Assembly (NCBI RefSeq): GCF_047345415.1
Contig: NZ_JBLFEP010000007.1
Location: forward strand, 186,001-250,000
Source of the DNA: Maribacter_C sp947494565
GTDB lineage: Bacteria > Bacteroidota > Bacteroidia > Flavobacteriales > Flavobacteriaceae
Direction of reading: 5' to 3'
DNA length: 64,000 nt
The notes below the pieces were generated by a model that did not search any database, had not been told where the DNA came from, and saw nothing but the letters and a program-made list of their open reading frames with translations. Position numbers and translations under genes: made by a program. This document shows positions 52,566 to 61,227 of the stretch, piece by piece (position 1 is the stretch's first letter; each line of letters starts with the position of its first letter).

Positions 52566-53960
52566 TTATGATCGTTTCACCTTGGGCGTAAGCTCTGTAA
52601 GATTGGCAATCTTAATGGCCTTGCCCTGCTCAATACTTCTTCGAGCGGCTATTCCGATTAAAATGGACATTGCCCCATCTCGTATACCCGCTCCGCGACC
52701 GAATTCATCCTCAATCTCTGGGGTCTTGAAGATTTTATCTTGCAATCGACCATCTCCACCTCCATGTCCATTTCGTTCGACGTTCACGGAAAGAGTTTCA
52801 TGGTCTTTCCATAAATTGTGTAAAATAATAGGTTGCTTGTCTACTTTCATTTCTTTTGTTTGCTCCATTTCCCTCGTGTGCATTTCAGCTTGATCTATCT
52901 TGATGTTTTCATTGTAGGGAATGTCCAACCAAGCTTCCAATCGTCCTTTGGTACCGTTGAATGAAACCCGCCAACCTTCAAAGGGTGAGTAGGTAGTAAG
53001 GGAATAATTTACAACCACTTTGTTCGCGTACTTGATTTGGGCCGACATCTTATCATAGATATCGATATTTTCCCTGAAGAGGCAGTTATCACGTAGGTAA
53101 CCATCTTCATGTTCATGGTCTACATATAATTCTTTTGAACGCTTATCTTTTGTAATATCCCAATAAAAATTGCATTCACTCTTGTGGTCGCAGCTTCGAC
53201 AGTTTTTTCCTCGAAAGGGGCCGTTCGAGCCGTAGAACTCCAAATCGCCATAGGCAAAGACTTCACTTGGTTCTGAATTGATCCACCAGTTCAACAGATC
53301 AAAATGATGCGTAGCCTTATGCACCCAGAGTGAACCGCCACTATTCATTTCACCATGCCACCTTCTGAAATAGGAAGCTCCGTGATAGGTGTTTAGGTAC
53401 CAGTGAAAATCAACGGAAACCAATTTTCCTATGGACTTGTCTTTGAGCAGTTTTTTGATTTCCGTGGCATATGGACTCCATCGATAGTTGAAACCAACGA
53501 TTAGATTCTTACTTGATTTCTTCTCCGCCTCTAAAATTGCTTGGCATTTGGTCTCGTCAATGGTCAATGGTTTTTCGGTCAGAACATCACATCCCATTTC
53601 CAATCCTTTTATAATAAACTCGTGATGCGTAGAATCTTTTGTGGTCACGATCAATAGGTCGGGGTCCGTGGTTTTCATCATCTCATCGAAATCGACAAAG
53701 GTGGGACATTTGGCTCCAATGAATTTTTTACCATATTCCAAGCGACTCGGATTGATATCGCTAAGCCCTACAAACTCCAGTATATCCGAATATTCATCAA
53801 CAAGGCGCTTCCCCCAGAACGTAGTACCGCGAATACCGGTACCGACAAGAGCTACTTTTAGTTTTTTTTTGGTTCCGAAACTAAATGCATGTAAGGGCAG
53901 GGCAGTAGTGGCGGTCAACATGCTAATAGAGGTCAAAAATTTTCTTCTCGAAGTCGTCAT
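52566..53960 (-). CDS. Gfo/Idh/MocA oxidoreductase with Tat-like signal and Cys cluster
   Basis: A 464-residue oxidoreductase. The Tat-like signal (MTTSRRKFLTS) runs to about residue 28 and the Rossmann NAD-binding segment is KVALVGTGIRGTTFWG (about 35-50). The catalytic Lys is in LTEKPLT and the His/Asp substrate loop in KATHHFDLLNWW. Between about 250 and 295 it carries an extra Cys cluster: Cys254, Cys257, Cys263 and Cys293, which could bind zinc or an iron-sulfur cluster. The substrate is probably a glycoside (family inference). Confidence 0.86.
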   Translation of the reverse strand: MTTSRRKFLTSISMLTATTALPLHAFSFGTKKKLKVALVGTGIRGTTFWGKRLVDEYSDILEFVGLSDINPSRLEYGKKFIGAKCPTFVDFDEMMKTTDPDLLIVTTKDSTHHEFIIKGLEMGCDVLTEKPLTIDETKCQAILEAEKKSSKNLIVGFNYRWSPYATEIKKLLKDKSIGKLVSVDFHWYLNTYHGASYFRRWHGEMNSGGSLWVHKATHHFDLLNWWINSEPSEVFAYGDLEFYGSNGPFRGKNCRSCDHKSECNFYWDITKDKRSKELYVDHEHEDGYLRDNCLFRENIDIYDKMSAQIKYANKVVVNYSLTTYSPFEGWRVSFNGTKGRLEAWLDIPYNENIKIDQAEMHTREMEQTKEMKVDKQPIILHNLWKDHETLSVNVERNGHGGGDGRLQDKIFKTPEIEDEFGRGAGIRDGAMSILIGIAARRSIEQGKAIKIANLTELTPKVKRS

Positions 53961-54040
53961 GGCTATTTTTTGAAATCCCTTAAAGTTATTGAATTTTCAT
54001 GAATACCTGACGAGGCAGTTAGCTCGGTGACAAAAGTAAA

Positions 54041-54074
54041 AGCGGGCGGCCCAATCAATGGGTCGCTCGCTTTT
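54041..54074. terminator. Long hairpin terminator between secA and the Gfo/Idh gene
   Basis: Thirteen-base arms AGCGGGCGGCCCA / TGGGTCGCTCGCT with a five-base loop. On the plus strand all pairs form (two as G-U) and TTTT follows. On the minus strand two positions become A-C mismatches, though a T-rich tract (TTTTACTTTT) follows. It lies 22 bases past the secA stop, so it presumably ends the secA transcript despite its better plus-strand pairing. Confidence 0.68.
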
Positions 54075-54095
54075 ATAACATTGTTTTAATAGGTG

Positions 54096-57000
54096 TTATT
54101 GGTCTGTCAAGACCCATTCCCCTTTATTGATGAGGGGCTCTGCTTGTTTGTACTTGACCACTTTGCTTTCGCCACTCATAATATTTTTTATGGTAACACG
54201 ATCGTTTCTACCGATTTTTGGCTTTTCCCGTACTATGGTTTCAGTAATCGCAGGTCGACCTCCCTGATTTTGAGCAATGGCCCGACTTTGAGCAGCCCTT
54301 TCATCACTGTTCGGAATCTCCTCTTTGCTCGTTTGCAAATTCTCTTTTGGTCTACGAACATTGCGTTCTTCTCTAATCTCGTTTGGGTTACCGCTTGGTA
54401 ATTCGCCTTTGAACAAGAACGAAACCACTTCTTTATTGACCTTGTCGATCATACTCTTGAACAGTTCGAACGCCTCGAATTTGTATATCAAGAGCGGGTC
54501 TTTTTGTTCATGTACGGCCAGTTGAACCGATTGCTTCAACTCATCCATTTTACGCAGATGGGTCTTCCAAGCATCGTCTATGATGGCGAGCGTGATGTTT
54601 TTCTCAAAATCGGTGACCAACTGCTTTCCATTACTTTCATAGGCCTCTTTTAAGTTCGTGACCACATTCAAGGTTTTTATACCGTCGGTGAAAGGAACAA
54701 CGATGCGTTCAAACTTGTTGGTGGCATCTTCGTACACTTGTTTGATTACCGGAAAGGCAGTCTCTGCATTCCGCTGAATTTTATCTTGGTAATGATCATA
54801 GGCATGTTTGTACACCTTGTTGGAAATATCCTGTACCGTAAATTTGCCGAATTCCTCCTCCGTTACGGGTGAGGTAATCGAAAAGTATTTGATCAACTCG
54901 AATTCGAAGTTTTTGAAATCGCTTGCCGCTTTGTTCGTATCCGTAATCACCTCACAAGTATCGTAGACCATGTTGGCAATATCGACCTGTAAGCGTTCTC
55001 CTTGCAATGCATGGCGCCTACGCTTGTAGACAACTTCCCGTTGCGCGTTCATCACATCGTCATATTCCAAAAGTCGCTTACGCACTCCGAAGTTATTTTC
55101 CTCTACTTTTTTCTGGGCCCGTTCAATCGACTTGGTCATCATCGAATGTTGAATGACCTCACCTTCTTCCAGTCCCATTTTATCCATCATTTTGGCAACT
55201 CGATCCGAACCGAAAAGGCGCATCAGGTTATCTTCCAATGAAACATAGAATTGAGAGCTTCCGGGATCTCCTTGACGTCCGGAACGTCCTCTCAGCTGAC
55301 GGTCAACACGTCGTGAATCGTGACGCTCTGTACCGACAATCGCCAATCCTCCGGCGGCTTTCACTTCATCCGAGAGTTTGATATCGGTTCCCCTACCGGC
55401 CATGTTGGTGGCTATGGTCACCACTCCGGACTTACCAGCCTCGGCAACTACGTCAGCTTCCTTTTTATGTAATTTCGCGTTCAGTACATTGTGTGGTACT
55501 TTTCTAATGGTCAACATTCTTGAGAGCAATTCCGATATCTCTACCGAAGTAGTACCGATCAAGACCGGTCGGCCATCTTTTGAGAGTTTGGTCACTTCTT
55601 CGATGATGGCATTGTATTTTTCTCGTTTTGTTTTGTAAATCAAATCGTTGCGGTCATCACGGGCTATCGGGCGGTTGGTCGGAATCTCAACAACATCAAG
55701 TTTATAGATTTCCCAGAATTCACCAGCCTCGGTTACCGCGGTACCGGTCATACCTGCCAGTTTACCGTACATTCGAAAATAATTCTGTAAGGTCACCGTG
55801 GCAAAAGTTTGGGTCAATGCCTCGATTTTTACATTTTCCTTAGCCTCAATGGCCTGATGTAATCCGTCGGAATAGCGTCGACCGTCCATAATACGGCCCG
55901 TTTGCTCATCAACGATCATCACCTTATTTTCCATGACCACATACTCCACATCTTTTTCGAAAAGGGTATAGGCTTTGAGCAATTGGCTCATCGTGTGGAT
56001 ACGTTCACTTTTAACGGTGAAGTCTTTGAAGAGCTCTTCTTTCAGTTCCGCCTCTTTCTCGATATCTAGATTTTGGTTTTCGATTTGAGCAATTTCACTA
56101 CCGATATCGGGCATAATGAAAAAGTCATTGTCTTCGACCCCTGAGATATATTCCACCCCCTTATCGGTCAGTTCGATCTGATTGTTTTTTTCATCGATAA
56201 CAAAGAGTAGATCTTCATCGACTTTGGGCATTTCGCGATTGTTGTCTTGCATGTAGAAGTTCTCGGTCTTCTGTAGCAATTGCTTGATGCCTTCTTCGCT
56301 CAAGAATTTGATGAGGGCCTTGTTCTTTGGTAGGCCTCTAAATACACGGAGCAACAAGAACCCGCCTTCTTTGGTATCTCCTGAAGCGATTGATTTTTTC
56401 GCTTCGGCAAGAACACCGGTCAGATGTTGCCTTTGCTTTTGAACGATATCCGAAATTTTGGGTTTAAGCTCGTTGAACTCATGGCGGTCTCCCTCAGGTA
56501 CAGGACCTGAAATAATCAAGGGGGTACGGGCGTCGTCTACTAAAACGGAATCCACTTCATCGACTATGGCGTAGTTGTGGGGTCGTTGTACCAAGTCTTT
56601 TGGCGTATGGGCCATATTATCCCTGAGGTAATCAAAACCGAATTCATTATTCGTTCCGTAGGTTATATCGGCATTGTAAGCTGCCCTGCGACCATCGGAA
56701 TTAGGTCTATGGTAATCGATGCAGTCTACGGATAATCCATGAAATTGGAAAATGGGAGCCATCCACGCGCTGTCACGTTTGGCCAGGTAATCGTTCACGG
56801 TGACCAAATGGGCACCATTTCCGGTAAGGGCGTTCAAATAGAGCGGGAGGGTAGCCACTAAGGTTTTACCTTCACCCGTCTGCATTTCCGCGATTTTACC
56901 TTGGTGTAGGGCTATGCCTCCGATAAGCTGCACATCATAGTGAATCATGTCCCAGGTTACCTCTTTCCCTGCAGCGTCCCATGAGTTGCTCCAAATCGCT

Positions 57001-57458
57001 TTGTCACCATCCAAGGTTACGTAATTTTTATCTCCGGAAAGTTCCCTGTCGTATTCCGAAGCGGTCACTTCTATGGTGGTGTTATGAACGAAGCGTTTTG
57101 CAGTCTCCTTTACTACAGCGAAAGCTTCAGGGAGTAGGTCATTCAATGTTTTTTCGGATATGCTATACGCTTCTTCCTTAAGCCGATCGATTTCGGAATA
57201 AATATCCTCGTTCTTGTCAATATCGGTAGATACCTTCACTTCCTCTTCCAATTCTGCGATTTGGGTATCAAGGTCCAATCGGTCTTTTTTGATACGGGCC
57301 TTGAACTCGGCGGTCTTGTTTCTTAGCTCGTCGTGGCTTAAGTTCTCGAGTGAAGTTTCAAAAGACTTGATTTCTTTGACCAAAGGTTGAAGGGCCTTGA
57401 CATCTTTTTGTGACTTGTCACCCACAAATGCCTTTAAAACTGAATTTATAAAACTCAT
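54096..57458 (-). CDS. secA: SecA, preprotein translocase ATPase
   Basis: The 1120-residue motor of Sec protein export. Walker A MQTGEGKTLVATLP, DEAD-type Walker B IVDEVDSVLVDDARTPLI, the GTAGRGTDI-type segment TNMAGRGTDIKLSDE, and Arg-finger region RQLRGRSGRQGDPG are all present. It is longer than E. coli SecA because of Bacteroidetes-type insertions (about 335-450). It ends without the zinc-binding CxCxS tail, finishing KYKQAEPLINKGEWVLTDQ, as is normal in this phylum. It is preceded by a structured leader of about 140 bases and followed by a hairpin terminator. Confidence 0.97.
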   Translation of the reverse strand: MSFINSVLKAFVGDKSQKDVKALQPLVKEIKSFETSLENLSHDELRNKTAEFKARIKKDRLDLDTQIAELEEEVKVSTDIDKNEDIYSEIDRLKEEAYSISEKTLNDLLPEAFAVVKETAKRFVHNTTIEVTASEYDRELSGDKNYVTLDGDKAIWSNSWDAAGKEVTWDMIHYDVQLIGGIALHQGKIAEMQTGEGKTLVATLPLYLNALTGNGAHLVTVNDYLAKRDSAWMAPIFQFHGLSVDCIDYHRPNSDGRRAAYNADITYGTNNEFGFDYLRDNMAHTPKDLVQRPHNYAIVDEVDSVLVDDARTPLIISGPVPEGDRHEFNELKPKISDIVQKQRQHLTGVLAEAKKSIASGDTKEGGFLLLRVFRGLPKNKALIKFLSEEGIKQLLQKTENFYMQDNNREMPKVDEDLLFVIDEKNNQIELTDKGVEYISGVEDNDFFIMPDIGSEIAQIENQNLDIEKEAELKEELFKDFTVKSERIHTMSQLLKAYTLFEKDVEYVVMENKVMIVDEQTGRIMDGRRYSDGLHQAIEAKENVKIEALTQTFATVTLQNYFRMYGKLAGMTGTAVTEAGEFWEIYKLDVVEIPTNRPIARDDRNDLIYKTKREKYNAIIEEVTKLSKDGRPVLIGTTSVEISELLSRMLTIRKVPHNVLNAKLHKKEADVVAEAGKSGVVTIATNMAGRGTDIKLSDEVKAAGGLAIVGTERHDSRRVDRQLRGRSGRQGDPGSSQFYVSLEDNLMRLFGSDRVAKMMDKMGLEEGEVIQHSMMTKSIERAQKKVEENNFGVRKRLLEYDDVMNAQREVVYKRRRHALQGERLQVDIANMVYDTCEVITDTNKAASDFKNFEFELIKYFSITSPVTEEEFGKFTVQDISNKVYKHAYDHYQDKIQRNAETAFPVIKQVYEDATNKFERIVVPFTDGIKTLNVVTNLKEAYESNGKQLVTDFEKNITLAIIDDAWKTHLRKMDELKQSVQLAVHEQKDPLLIYKFEAFELFKSMIDKVNKEVVSFLFKGELPSGNPNEIREERNVRRPKENLQTSKEEIPNSDERAAQSRAIAQNQGGRPAITETIVREKPKIGRNDRVTIKNIMSGESKVVKYKQAEPLINKGEWVLTDQ

Positions 57459-57524
57459 ACTATTGTTTTAGTTATTTGGAAAGCGCCGTGCAAGCCTTTG
57501 AATCATTGCAGCACTTTATCTTCA

Positions 57525-57593
57525 TTAGAATCGTGATGCCTCTAGGTGAGCAAAAGGCATTCCAGTTTACTATCGACGCCTAAACTGGCGCAT
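57525..57593 (-). promoter_or_regulatory. Structured secA leader with two very short frames
   Basis: Between the putative promoter and secA the minus-strand leader contains a hairpin with arms CCAGTTTA / TAAACTGG (57562-57588). A seven-codon frame (MRQFRRR, 57570-57593) spans its 5' arm and loop and stops just before the 3' arm. A second, 11-codon frame lies at 57525-57560. Both are too short to be called on sequence alone. They might form a translation-sensitive leader controlling secA. Confidence 0.3.
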
Positions 57594-57600
57594 TACCTGC

Positions 57601-57608
57601 CAAAATTA
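57601..57608 (-). promoter_or_regulatory. Putative -7 box TAATTTTG of secA
   Basis: Exact TAnnTTTG on the minus strand, about 143 bases before the secA start, just past the terminator of the DUF2795 gene. It is the only exact box in the intergenic region. It implies a leader of about 135 nucleotides. No -33 TTTG is evident. Confidence 0.42.
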
Positions 57609-57611
57609 CAT

Positions 57612-57642
57612 AAAAAAAAAGCCTCCTAGGAGACTTTTTTCA
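57612..57642 (-). terminator. Terminator after the DUF2795 gene
   Basis: On the minus strand: stem AGTCTC / GAGGCT (one T-G pair) with loop CTAG, followed by nine T. It lies about 22 bases past the stop. The plus strand also has a T tract (six T after GAGAC), so it may work both ways. Confidence 0.75.
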
Positions 57643-57663
57643 TTTCAATTACGCTAAAATATC

Positions 57664-57888
57664 TTAATACTCGTCCTCGTTCCAGAGGTAGTCTTCTTCC
57701 GTGGGATAGTCCGGCCAGATTTCTTCTATAGACTCATAGATCTCACCTCCTTCTTCTTCCATTGACTGCAGGTTTTCAACAACCTCCAATGGAGCACCTG
57801 TACGAATTGAGTAATCGATTAATTCGTCTTTTGTGGCGGGCCATGGCGCATCACTTAAATAGGATGCTAATTCTAATGTCCAATACAT
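57664..57888 (-). CDS. DUF2795 family small acidic protein
   Basis: A 74-residue, strongly acidic cytoplasmic protein. The DUF2795 motif is YLSDAPWPATKDELIDYSIRTG, here followed by LEVVENLQSME and a Glu/Asp/Trp-rich end. Function unknown. Its neighbours (secA on one side and the PduO-type adenosyltransferase gene on the other) appear to be a conserved flavobacterial order. A good promoter and a terminator flank it, so it is a single-gene unit. Confidence 0.85.
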   Translation of the reverse strand: MYWTLELASYLSDAPWPATKDELIDYSIRTGAPLEVVENLQSMEEEGGEIYESIEEIWPDYPTEEDYLWNEDEY

Positions 57889-57915
57889 GGTTAAAGTTTG
57901 ATTTTAAAATTTTTG

Positions 57916-57945
57916 CAAAAGTAATTTTTAAAACGAAATAGCCAA
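57916..57945 (-). promoter_or_regulatory. Promoter of the DUF2795 gene
   Basis: -7 box TACTTTTG (57923 to 57916 on the minus strand), an exact consensus match, with a TTGG element (57945 to 57942) about 18-19 bases upstream as a -33. Transcription would start about 20 bases before the ATG at 57888. This is the most complete Bacteroidetes promoter in the window. Confidence 0.58.
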
Positions 57946-58013
57946 GTGAATTGGCATTTTTTATGAAATTATTTTGCTTTCAATACATGGATAACGAAGA
58001 AATTACGGATTTA

Positions 58014-58589
58014 TTAGTCTTTTTTTTCAGGAATCCATTTTATCTCATTCGCATGTAAGTCTGAAGACAATTTTCGTGCCAAGACGAAGAGGTAATCCGA
58101 GAGGCGGTTCAAGTAAACCAAAACCTGGAGATCTACCGGTACATTTTCGTGTAATTGAGTCACTAAACGTTCCGCTCGGCGACATACGGTTCTGGCGATA
58201 TGACAATATGACACTGTTGTGTGACCACCGGGAAGGATAAAATGGGTCATTGGGGGTAACTTTTCATCCATTGAATCCATTTTGGTTTCAAGGAGTTCGA
58301 TATCCGCATCGACTATTTTAGGAATGTTCAAACGTTCCTTACCGTTTTTTAACAACATCTTTTCTGGATCCGTCGCCAGGATGGCTCCAACGGTAAATAA
58401 TTTGCTTTGGATCAAGGTCAACGTCTCTTTAGAGGAGACATCGATGTCTTGGTCGCGTATGAGGCCCAACCACGAATTCAGCTCATCTACAGTGCCGTAG
58501 CTATCGATACGTATGTGATGCTTCGCTACTCTGGTTCCTCCAAACAGGGCTGTAGTGCCTTTATCCCCGGTTTTTGTATAGATCTTCAT
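58014..58589 (-). CDS. PduO-type cob(I)alamin adenosyltransferase
   Basis: A 191-residue enzyme that transfers the 5'-deoxyadenosyl group of ATP to cob(I)alamin, making coenzyme B12. Motifs: KIYTKTGDKGTTALFGGTRV (ATP loop), SYGTVDELNSWLG, FILPGGHTTVSYCHIARTVCRRAERLV (second ATP/cobalamin region) and a VYLNRLSDYLFVLAR segment. It provides cofactor for methylmalonyl-CoA mutase, whose chaperone MeaB is encoded at 23 kb. It is followed by the DUF2795 gene and preceded by a small membrane-protein gene. Confidence 0.93.
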   Translation of the reverse strand: MKIYTKTGDKGTTALFGGTRVAKHHIRIDSYGTVDELNSWLGLIRDQDIDVSSKETLTLIQSKLFTVGAILATDPEKMLLKNGKERLNIPKIVDADIELLETKMDSMDEKLPPMTHFILPGGHTTVSYCHIARTVCRRAERLVTQLHENVPVDLQVLVYLNRLSDYLFVLARKLSSDLHANEIKWIPEKKD

Positions 58590-58623
58590 TTATTGTGTTC
58601 AAGAATGACTGTGAACAGGCGCT

Positions 58624-58773
58624 TTACTTCTCGGCTTCCTTGTCCTTTCGTTTATATCCGTCCATGAATTTACGGGAATTCCGTGTTTTGGCTTTTCGAC
58701 GGTTCATCATCGAAATGACCACGTATATTGAGAAAAGCACTCCGATTATTATATATGTTGTTTTACTCTCCAT
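58624..58773 (-). CDS. 49-residue single-pass membrane protein
   Basis: ATG at 58773 to TAA at 58624. A short polar start (MESKTTY) is followed by one hydrophobic helix (about 8-23, IIIGVLFSIYVVISMM) and a highly basic tail (NRRKAKTRNSRKFMDGYKR). Support: ordinary codon use, the helix-plus-positive-inside layout, and an exact fit between the adenosyltransferase gene (34 bp away) and the methyltransferase-like gene (31 bp away), all on the same strand. No family is recognised. Confidence 0.62.
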   Translation of the reverse strand: MESKTTYIIIGVLFSIYVVISMMNRRKAKTRNSRKFMDGYKRKDKEAEK

Positions 58774-58804
58774 GTCTTCGAAGTTGAATCTTCAATTTAG
58801 TGGA

Positions 58805-59299
58805 TTAAATCCGAATCTTAAAATGTTCTTTCGCCTGCTCTTTTCGGAAAAAAAGAAGTCCGCAGTAAAATAGGTCAATGGAAACGGTCACTGTAGTATT
58901 TTGCTTGAGGGAATTCCATAATTCGGTTCTATCCTTGGTAGTATGTATGTTGTCTATGAGTAGTATACTGTCATTGTGAATACTATTTTTTTGAGCGTTC
59001 AACTCGACCTTTGACGCTTCATCGAAGTAGATCAAATCATAACATTTCTGTTGACCGATCCTTAGGTCGAATTCTTTTCTGATTTGCCTTTCAATAGGCT
59101 GATTTTCAGTAATTAAGTCTAGGGTTTTTATCTTGAAAAAAGCAATGGATTTTAAGAGAACGCCCATAGTCTTAGAGCCTTCAAATTTGGGTTTGGCATA
59201 TAAACATCGGGTTACAAATGAATAGACAAAGGGTGAATGAACACCATGTTGATTGGTGGCTGTCAAAAGGTGGTTGATGTGAGCCTTGAGTCGGTACAT
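58805..59299 (-). CDS. Shortened methyltransferase-like protein
   Basis: A 164-residue protein. The N-terminus (NQHGVHSPFVYSFVTRCLY) and C-terminus (FYCGLLFFRKEQAKEHFKIR) match a flavobacterial family annotated as class I SAM-dependent methyltransferase and usually well over 200 residues. The middle, where the glycine-rich SAM-binding motif should be, is missing; only the later strands remain (YDLIYFDEAS, SILLIDNIH). The frame is open throughout. It is probably a binding-dead relative rather than a broken gene. Family recall is from memory, so moderate certainty. Confidence 0.6.
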   Translation of the reverse strand: MYRLKAHINHLLTATNQHGVHSPFVYSFVTRCLYAKPKFEGSKTMGVLLKSIAFFKIKTLDLITENQPIERQIRKEFDLRIGQQKCYDLIYFDEASKVELNAQKNSIHNDSILLIDNIHTTKDRTELWNSLKQNTTVTVSIDLFYCGLLFFRKEQAKEHFKIRI

Positions 59300-59340
59300 T
59301 TAATTCTTGTTTTTGGGATATCAAGATCAGTTTGTATAAC

Positions 59341-61221
59341 TCATTCATCCAATTGCATAGAAAGCTCGAACCAGCGTTCCGTCTTGGTTTCGATACCATC
59401 GATGATTTCCTTCAGTTTTTTAGAGAGTTCGGCAATTTCATCTCCGGAGAGATCGCCTGTAATGAATTCCTGTTCAATCTCCCCTTTTTTGAACTCTAGC
59501 TTGCGGATATCTTTTTCAAGTTGTTTGTACTCCTTCTGTTCTTTATACGATAAGCCTTTGACCGTATCATCGGCCTTCCAACTTTTCTTTTCGGGTTTTA
59601 TTTCGGACAACTTTTTCTTTTCCTCTCGGCTTTCGATGATGACGCTATCCTCATAAATCCTAAAATCAGAATAGTTTCCGGGAAAGTCCTCGATGACCCC
59701 ATCACCCCGAAACACAAAGAGGTGGTCTACTATTTTATCCATAAAGTAGCGATCGTGCGATACGACAATTAGGCATCCCGGAAAATCCAAAAGGAAACTT
59801 TCCAGCACGTTTAAGGTAACAATATCCAAATCGTTCGTGGGTTCGTCCAAAATCAGGAAATTCGGATTTTGGATCAGAACCGTACACAAATAAAGCCGTT
59901 TGCGTTCTCCTCCGCTTAGCTTTTCTACAAAATCGTACTGCTTTTTTCGATCGAACAGGAAACGTTCCAACAGTTGTTGTGCAGAAATTTGCCGCCCTTT
60001 GGCCAACGGAATGTAATCACCGAATTCACGGATAACTTCGATTACCTTTTGGCCTGGCTTGATTTCGATGCCTTTTTGGGTATAATACCCGAATTTTATG
60101 GTATCGCCCACAACGACCTTACCACCATCGGGCTGGTCACTACCTGTGATGATGTTCAAAAAGGTCGATTTACCTGTGCCGTTTTTTCCGATTATGCCAA
60201 TACGTTCCCCTTTCAAAAAGGTGTAATTGAACTGATCGAGAATGGGTTTGTCAGGAAACGATTTTGAGATCTTGTGCAATTCAAGAATCTTGCTTCCCAT
60301 GCGTTGCATGTTGATCTCAAGTTCGATTTCGTGATCTTTACGTCGTTTACCTGCTCTTTCCTTGATGGCCTGAAAGTCACTTATACGTGACTTTGACTTA
60401 GTGGTTCGGGCCTTGGGCTGGCGTCGCATCCAGCTTAATTCTTGTTTGAACAGTCGTTTGGTCTTGTGATGCTCTACGGCTTCCTGTTCAATTCGAGCCT
60501 CCTTTTTTTCCAGGTAATAGGAGTAGTTTCCCTTGTACGGATACAGTTGTCCATCTTCCAATTCAATGATCTCATTGCACACCCGTTCTAAAAAGTAGCG
60601 GTCGTGCGTCACCATAAAAAGGGTCATATTTTCCTTGGCAAAATAGTCTTCCAACCATTCGATCATCTCAAGGTCAAGGTGGTTGGTCGGCTCATCCAAG
60701 ATCAATAATTCGGGTCGATTGATCAAGGCATTGGCCAGGGCGAGTCGTTTTTTCTGTCCTCCTGAAAGTTTTCCCACTTTCACATCGAGGTTTTCGAGTT
60801 TGAGTTTAAAAAGAATTTGCTTGTACTGCGTTTCGAAATCCCAAGCATTGAAACGTTCCATTGCCTCAAAGGCAATTTGATAGGCGTCAGCATCTTCAGG
60901 GTTCTGTAGAGCCCTTTCATAGTTCTGAATGACCTTCAGTATCTCATTGTCGGAAGCGAAGATGGTCTCTTCGACCGTTAGATTGGGCTCTAAATCGGGT
61001 TCTTGCTCTAAAAAGGAAACGCGAATGTTCTTTCGGTAATTGACTTGACCGGCGTCGGGAGTGTCTTTTCCAGAAAGTATGTTGAGAATAGAAGTTTTAC
61101 CTGTACCGTTCTTAGCGATAAAGGCAATTTTCTGATCTTTGTTAACACCAAAGGAAAGGCCTTTAAAAAGTACTAGTTCGCCATAGGCTTTTGATATGTT
61201 TTCAACGGTGAGCAGGTTCAT
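59341..61221 (-). CDS. ABC-F family ATPase, Uup-like
   Basis: A 626-residue soluble protein with two ABC ATPase domains and no membrane part. Domain 1: Walker A KNGTGKTS, signature LSGGQKKRLALA, Walker B LLILDEPTNHLD. Domain 2: Walker A GKNGTGKST, signature LSGGERKRLYL, Walker B FLILDEPTNDLD. A linker of about 80 residues joins them, and a C-terminal coiled coil (about 555-625) is typical of Uup. ABC-F proteins act on ribosomes, and Uup has also been tied to DNA transposon excision. It is six bases downstream of the DUF4105 gene, so they share a transcript. Confidence 0.92.
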   Translation of the reverse strand: MNLLTVENISKAYGELVLFKGLSFGVNKDQKIAFIAKNGTGKTSILNILSGKDTPDAGQVNYRKNIRVSFLEQEPDLEPNLTVEETIFASDNEILKVIQNYERALQNPEDADAYQIAFEAMERFNAWDFETQYKQILFKLKLENLDVKVGKLSGGQKKRLALANALINRPELLILDEPTNHLDLEMIEWLEDYFAKENMTLFMVTHDRYFLERVCNEIIELEDGQLYPYKGNYSYYLEKKEARIEQEAVEHHKTKRLFKQELSWMRRQPKARTTKSKSRISDFQAIKERAGKRRKDHEIELEINMQRMGSKILELHKISKSFPDKPILDQFNYTFLKGERIGIIGKNGTGKSTFLNIITGSDQPDGGKVVVGDTIKFGYYTQKGIEIKPGQKVIEVIREFGDYIPLAKGRQISAQQLLERFLFDRKKQYDFVEKLSGGERKRLYLCTVLIQNPNFLILDEPTNDLDIVTLNVLESFLLDFPGCLIVVSHDRYFMDKIVDHLFVFRGDGVIEDFPGNYSDFRIYEDSVIIESREEKKKLSEIKPEKKSWKADDTVKGLSYKEQKEYKQLEKDIRKLEFKKGEIEQEFITGDLSGDEIAELSKKLKEIIDGIETKTERWFELSMQLDE

Positions 61222-61227
61222 GTAGTG

